From Paracoccaceae bacterium (GTDB taxonomy: Bacteria; Pseudomonadota; Alphaproteobacteria; Rhodobacterales; Rhodobacteraceae), in NCBI GenBank assembly GCA_003564655.1, contig PXES01000347.1:1-8449 (forward strand): a stretch of 8,449 nt of DNA, read 5' to 3'. This document shows, piece after piece, positions 5,903-8,449 of this stretch. A model generated the notes under the pieces. It did not search any database. It was given only the letters and a program-made list of their open reading frames with translations, and had not been told where the DNA came from. Each line of letters starts with the position of its first letter. Position 1 is the first letter of the stretch. Both the position numbers and the translations under genes were made by a program.

Positions 5903-6832
5903 TCAGTGATCCTCCAGCGCGATGGGCTCGATGCCCAGCTCGGCGGCAATCGCCACATTCATCTCGTCACGTTCCTCGGCCGACTTGAAGCGCACGTAAT
6001 GCAGCCGGGGGAAGCGGCGCATCAGGAATTCCATGCCATGGGTGGGCGAGGAATTGGCGAGGATGATCAGCGGCTGGCCCTCATGCGGCAGCGCCTTGGC
6101 CTGGCGCAGCGCGTCGAGGTCGTGGGCATCGACCTCGGCCACCACGGCGCCGAAATTGCGCAGCTTGGTGGCGATGTCACCCACCTGCATCACGTCATCC
6201 ATCGCGCCGTCGCATTGCTGGCGGTTCACATCCATCAGCGCCCAGAGATTGCCGATGCCGTGATGCGCGGCGGCCTGCACGGCCTCCCAGGTCTGACCTT
6301 CCTGCCCCTCGCCATCGGACATGAAGACACAGACCTCGCCCGCCTCGCCGCGCCGCGCGCGGCCCCAGGCCAGCCCCGCCGCCGTGGATAGCCCGATCCC
6401 CAGCGTGCCGTTATGCACTTCCATACCGGGGCTGTGCTCGGCGCCGATCATCTCGACCGACGATCCGTCGCGGTTGAACATCTCGAGCCCCTCGGGCGCC
6501 ATGCGACCGACCTCGATCAGACAGGCATAGGCCACCAGCGCGTAATGCGCGGGGGCGATGAACAGCCGGTCGTATTCGGGCGCGAAGGGGCCGTTATACC
6601 CCGCGCCAGTGACGTAGTCGGCATTCGTTGCCGACGGCACGCCGCCAAAGGGGGGCGGGATCATCGCCATGATCGAGGGGCCGAGAGTCAGTGCCTCGTT
6701 GTAGAGGAACGCCAGTTGTTCCGCCGCCGAACAGGCCTGCGAGAGATAGCCGCCATTGTTGCGCATGGCGTGCTCGAAAACGCGGCGGCGGATGCCTGCG
6801 GCGACATCCGCAGTGCTGGGCGCATTGCGCAT
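5903..6832 (-). CDS. Transketolase, N-terminal subunit (diphosphate-binding domain)
   Basis: A 309-residue protein carrying the ThDP diphosphate-binding half of a split transketolase. What is seen: a helical start, NNGGYLSQACSAAEQLAFLY (25-44) where ordinary transketolases have the SGHPG-type segment, APAHYALVAY (H96 matching the conserved GH), SPGMEVHNGTLGIGLSTAAG, and the metal/ThDP motif MSDGEGQEGQTWEA (171-184) ending at DVN (N203). The usual GDG is here SDG, but the Asp and Asn metal ligands are present. The altered N-terminal motif sets it apart from the pentose-phosphate enzyme and suggests a specialised substrate. It is first in a three-gene operon with the C-terminal subunit (2-bp gap) and the RuBisCO-like protein. 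The start ATG 6832 has a G-run (GGGGGG) six bases upstream. It lies only 55 bp from the end of the regB-like gene on the same strand. Confidence 0.9.
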   Translation of the reverse strand: MRNAPSTADVAAGIRRRVFEHAMRNNGGYLSQACSAAEQLAFLYNEALTLGPSIMAMIPPPFGGVPSATNADYVTGAGYNGPFAPEYDRLFIAPAHYALVAYACLIEVGRMAPEGLEMFNRDGSSVEMIGAEHSPGMEVHNGTLGIGLSTAAGLAWGRARRGEAGEVCVFMSDGEGQEGQTWEAVQAAAHHGIGNLWALMDVNRQQCDGAMDDVMQVGDIATKLRNFGAVVAEVDAHDLDALRQAKALPHEGQPLIILANSSPTHGMEFLMRRFPRLHYVRFKSAEERDEMNVAIAAELGIEPIALEDH

Positions 6833-6847
6833 GAGTGACCCCCCGAA

Positions 6848-6891
6848 TTGGGCAATGGCGACATTCTGCGCAGCCGTATGACAAAAGTCAA
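6848..6891 (-). promoter_or_regulatory. Promoter and candidate operator of the transketolase-RLP operon
   Basis: On the minus strand TTGACT (6891-6886) and CAGAAT (6868-6863) are separated by exactly 17 bases and match the vegetative consensus at 5/6 and 4/6, giving a start about 23 bases before the ATG. The -35 overlaps the stop codon of the regB-like gene. Symmetric elements surround it: TGACAAAAGTCA (6879-6890), CTGCGCAG (6866-6873) over the -10, and TTGGGCAAT (6848-6856) near +1. The -35 block TTGACTTTTGT differs at one base from TTGACATTTGT at 1597-1607 in front of the aldolase gene, hinting at shared control. No terminator is visible between regB and this operon, so read-through is possible. 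Confidence 0.5.
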
Positions 6892-8324
6892 GCAGTCTTG
6901 TCTATTGTTGAATAGTGGCGCGGTTCGGGTGGTGCAGCCGCGACGATGGGGCGGTTCGGCGCAAGCGGGCTGCCGGGCGCGGCAACGATGCGCGACAGCG
7001 GCCAGTCGATACGGATTTGCGCCCCGCGCAGCGCGGGGGTGCCGGGCAGATACCCGACCGGCCCGTTACTATTGGCGAAGGTGAGTTGCGCGCCCGACCG
7101 CTCCAGCAGGGTCTTGGCAATGAACAGCCCCAGCCCCATGCCCTCGTAATCGGGGCGGTGTCGCGGGCGCGCGGGGTCGCGGCGGCGGCGGATGAAGGGC
7201 TCACCCAGATAGCCCAGCAGCGCGGGCGGAAAGCCCGGCCCGTCATCGATCACCCGGATCCGCAGCGCGCGGTCGGTCCATTCCGCCTGCACCCAGACGG
7301 TCGCGGCGGCGAAATCGACGGCGTTCTGGATCAGGTTGCGCAGCCCGTGAATGATCTCGGGACGGCGCTCGATCACGGGCTGCGCGGCATCGCCACCCGC
7401 GCCCGGGGAGAGCAGGAACACCACGTCGCGCCCACGGTCGAAATGCGGCTCGGCGGCCTCGCGCAGCACGGCCTCCAGCGGCGCGCGGTGCAGATGCGTG
7501 TCGTCCTTGCCCGCCCGCCCCATCGAGTGCAGGATGTCGCGGCAGCGATCCGCCTGCTCGACCAGCAGCCGCGCATCGGCGGCAAGCTCGGGCCGGTCGC
7601 GCAACTCGTCGGCCAGTTCGGCGCTGACCAGCTTGATTGTGGCCAGCGGCGTGCCCAGTTCATGCGCGGTTGCGGCCATCACCCCGCCCAGATCGGTGAG
7701 TTTCTGTTCGCGCGTCAGCGCCATCTGCGCGGCCAGCAGCGCGTTCGACATCGAGTTCGCCTCGGCGGCGACGCGATGGGCATAGAAGGCCTGGAACAAG
7801 ATCCCGATGACGATCGCCGCCCAGAAGCCGAAAGCGAAGATCGGCGGGATCACCAGCGCGCTGCCATCGGCGAAACGCAGCGGCTGATAGGTCAGGCTGA
7901 CCAGCGTCAGAAGCGCAATCGCCACCAGCGCCAGCAACAGCGTCGAACGCGGCTTTAGCGCCATGGCCGAAACCGTGACCGGCCCCAGCACCAGAACCGA
8001 AAAGGGGTTGGTGATGCCCCCGGTCAGATACAACAGGCAGATCAGCAATGCGATGTCGAACAGAAAGGTCAGCGTCGCCTCGGAATCGCTAAGCCGCTTG
8101 GTCTGTGGAAACAGCAATAGCGAGGCGAGGATCGACAGTGCCGCCGCACCCAGCACCAGCCCCACCAGCAGGATCTCGAAGCGCATCTCGAAATACAGAT
8201 ACGCCACCAGAACAGCGGCGACCTGTCCGCTCAGCGCGACCACACGCAGCCAGGTCATCGTCCGCAGCCGGACCCATTCGCCGCGATGGTCTTGGGAAAT
8301 TTCGCCGAAAGGGGGGCTTTGCAT
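6888..8324 (-). CDS. regB: Redox sensor histidine kinase RegB/PrrB
   Basis: An inner-membrane sensor kinase of about 478 residues, the global redox sensor that phosphorylates RegA/PrrA to control photosynthesis, respiration, carbon and nitrogen fixation genes. What is seen (numbering from ATG 8324): cytoplasmic GEWVRLRTMTWLR, roughly six hydrophobic segments between residues 28 and 185, and the signature GGITNPF (102-108) implicated in ubiquinone sensing. The H-box AATAHELGTPLATIKL carries H221, with C261 in ADRCRDIL as the redox-active cysteine 40 residues later. Then come the N box (GLRNLIQNAVDFA), G1 (DDGPGF) and G2 (GMGLGL). All catalytic motifs are intact. The frame could also open at GTG 8351, but the ATG nine codons in follows GGAGGT directly and gives the usual family length, so 8324 is chosen. 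It is divergent from a probable senC, as is typical for the reg/prr cluster. The tail after about residue 445 is poorly conserved. Confidence 0.93.
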   Translation of the reverse strand: MQSPPFGEISQDHRGEWVRLRTMTWLRVVALSGQVAAVLVAYLYFEMRFEILLVGLVLGAAALSILASLLLFPQTKRLSDSEATLTFLFDIALLICLLYLTGGITNPFSVLVLGPVTVSAMALKPRSTLLLALVAIALLTLVSLTYQPLRFADGSALVIPPIFAFGFWAAIVIGILFQAFYAHRVAAEANSMSNALLAAQMALTREQKLTDLGGVMAATAHELGTPLATIKLVSAELADELRDRPELAADARLLVEQADRCRDILHSMGRAGKDDTHLHRAPLEAVLREAAEPHFDRGRDVVFLLSPGAGGDAAQPVIERRPEIIHGLRNLIQNAVDFAAATVWVQAEWTDRALRIRVIDDGPGFPPALLGYLGEPFIRRRRDPARPRHRPDYEGMGLGLFIAKTLLERSGAQLTFANSNGPVGYLPGTPALRGAQIRIDWPLSRIVAAPGSPLAPNRPIVAAAPPEPRHYSTIDKTA

Positions 8325-8426
8325 GGCACCTCCGCAGGGGCGCGTTGTCACAGTCGCGCCATCCCGGATTGATAGGTCGCCGCCGCTGTTGCATCAAGAC
8401 GACATTACCAGATGGAGTGACCTGCG
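8325..8426. promoter_or_regulatory. Divergent regB / senC intergenic region
   Basis: About 100 bp between the divergent starts. It contains an inverted repeat GGCGCG (8339-8344), ten-base spacer, CGCGCC (8355-8360). A weak plus-strand promoter is possible: TTGATA (8369-8374), 17 bases, CATCAA (8392-8397). GTCGC pentamers at 8353-8357 and 8376-8380 resemble one half of the loose RegA/PrrA box, but no properly spaced two-part site is convincing. A GGAG (8414-8417) precedes the plus-strand ATG. Autoregulation by RegA is known for the family but is not demonstrated by this sequence. Confidence 0.4.
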
Positions 8427-8449
8427 ATGATTCGCCTCTATTCGACGCT
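8427..8449 (+). CDS. senC: Start of a plus-strand gene, probably senC/prrC (SCO-family), cut by window end
   Basis: ATG at 8427 follows GGAG with nine bases between, and opens MIRLYST before the window ends. Only seven full codons are visible, so the protein cannot be identified from its own sequence. The call rests on context: in Rhodobacteraceae the gene divergent from regB is usually senC/prrC, a membrane-anchored copper chaperone of the SCO1 type used in cytochrome oxidase assembly, followed by regA. A short basic start such as MIRLYS fits the beginning of an N-terminal membrane anchor. Confidence 0.5.

Noticed and set aside
4926..5909. Long plus-strand open frame opposite the transketolase C-subunit
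   Set aside because: It is an antisense shadow with low-complexity composition and no recognisable domain; the minus strand carries the conserved transketolase motifs.
6915..7958. 347-codon plus-strand open frame opposite regB
   Set aside because: The translation is R/Q/H-rich without motifs, while the opposite strand encodes a complete histidine kinase.
8339..8380. RegA/PrrA binding site in the regB-senC gap
   Set aside because: Only isolated GTCGC/GCGCC pentamers are present, 15 bases apart; the consensus is loose and such pentamers are frequent at this GC content.
1..8449. CRISPR array, tRNA or rRNA gene, insertion sequence, prophage or toxin-antitoxin pair
   Set aside because: I found no regularly spaced repeats, no tRNA-like cloverleaf, no transposase or integrase motifs and no short paired genes; the only repeat pair seen is the one at the two hairpins.

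Overview
The window is GC-rich DNA from an alphaproteobacterium, most likely a member of the Rhodobacteraceae (Rhodobacter/Paracoccus/Roseobacter relatives). The best evidence is the right edge: a RegB/PrrB-type redox sensor kinase with the GGxxNPF quinone motif and the redox cysteine, divergent from what looks like the start of senC/prrC. This is the classical layout of the photosynthesis and respiration redox regulon in that group. Genus and species cannot be read from the sequence.

Layout from left to right. (1) 1-417 (+): 3' end of a housekeeping NAD(P)HX repair gene (nnr). (2) 418-595: intergenic, holding a long hairpin (477-536) whose loop is a four-tract GGG motif. (3) 596-1603 (-): SorC-family regulator. 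(4) 1604-1654: short divergent promoter/operator region. (5) 1655-3691 (+): 678-residue fusion of a class II (RhaD-like) aldolase and a short-chain dehydrogenase. (6) 3692-3777: a second long hairpin with a four-tract GGG loop, filling the gap between two convergent genes. (7) 6832 to 3778 (-): a tight operon of transketolase N-terminal subunit, transketolase C-terminal subunit and a form IV RuBisCO-like protein (RLP), with 2-bp spacing at the first junction and a GTGA overlap at the second. (8) 8324-6888 (-): regB-like kinase. (9) 8427 to the end (+): probable first codons of senC/prrC.

The central 6.2 kb (596-6832) reads as an accessory carbon-catabolism locus between core genes. A sugar-responsive regulator sits beside two transcription units encoding carbon-carbon bond chemistry: an aldolase fused to a dehydrogenase, a split ThDP transketolase and a RuBisCO-like enzyme. 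The window holds no kinase, isomerase or transporter, and none of the usual rhamnose companions. The substrate is therefore unknown. By analogy with D-apiose/D-apionate catabolism, where RLPs and split transketolases are known, a branched or otherwise unusual sugar or sugar acid phosphate is a reasonable hypothesis. The two units may share control: both putative promoters carry a TTGAC[A/T]TTTGT block at the -35 position.

The two convergent-end hairpins share a 30-base block (24/30 identical, all differences transitions) with a GGG-N-GGG-N-GGG-N-GGG core. They appear to belong to one intergenic repeat family that combines a bidirectional terminator with a quadruplex-capable loop.
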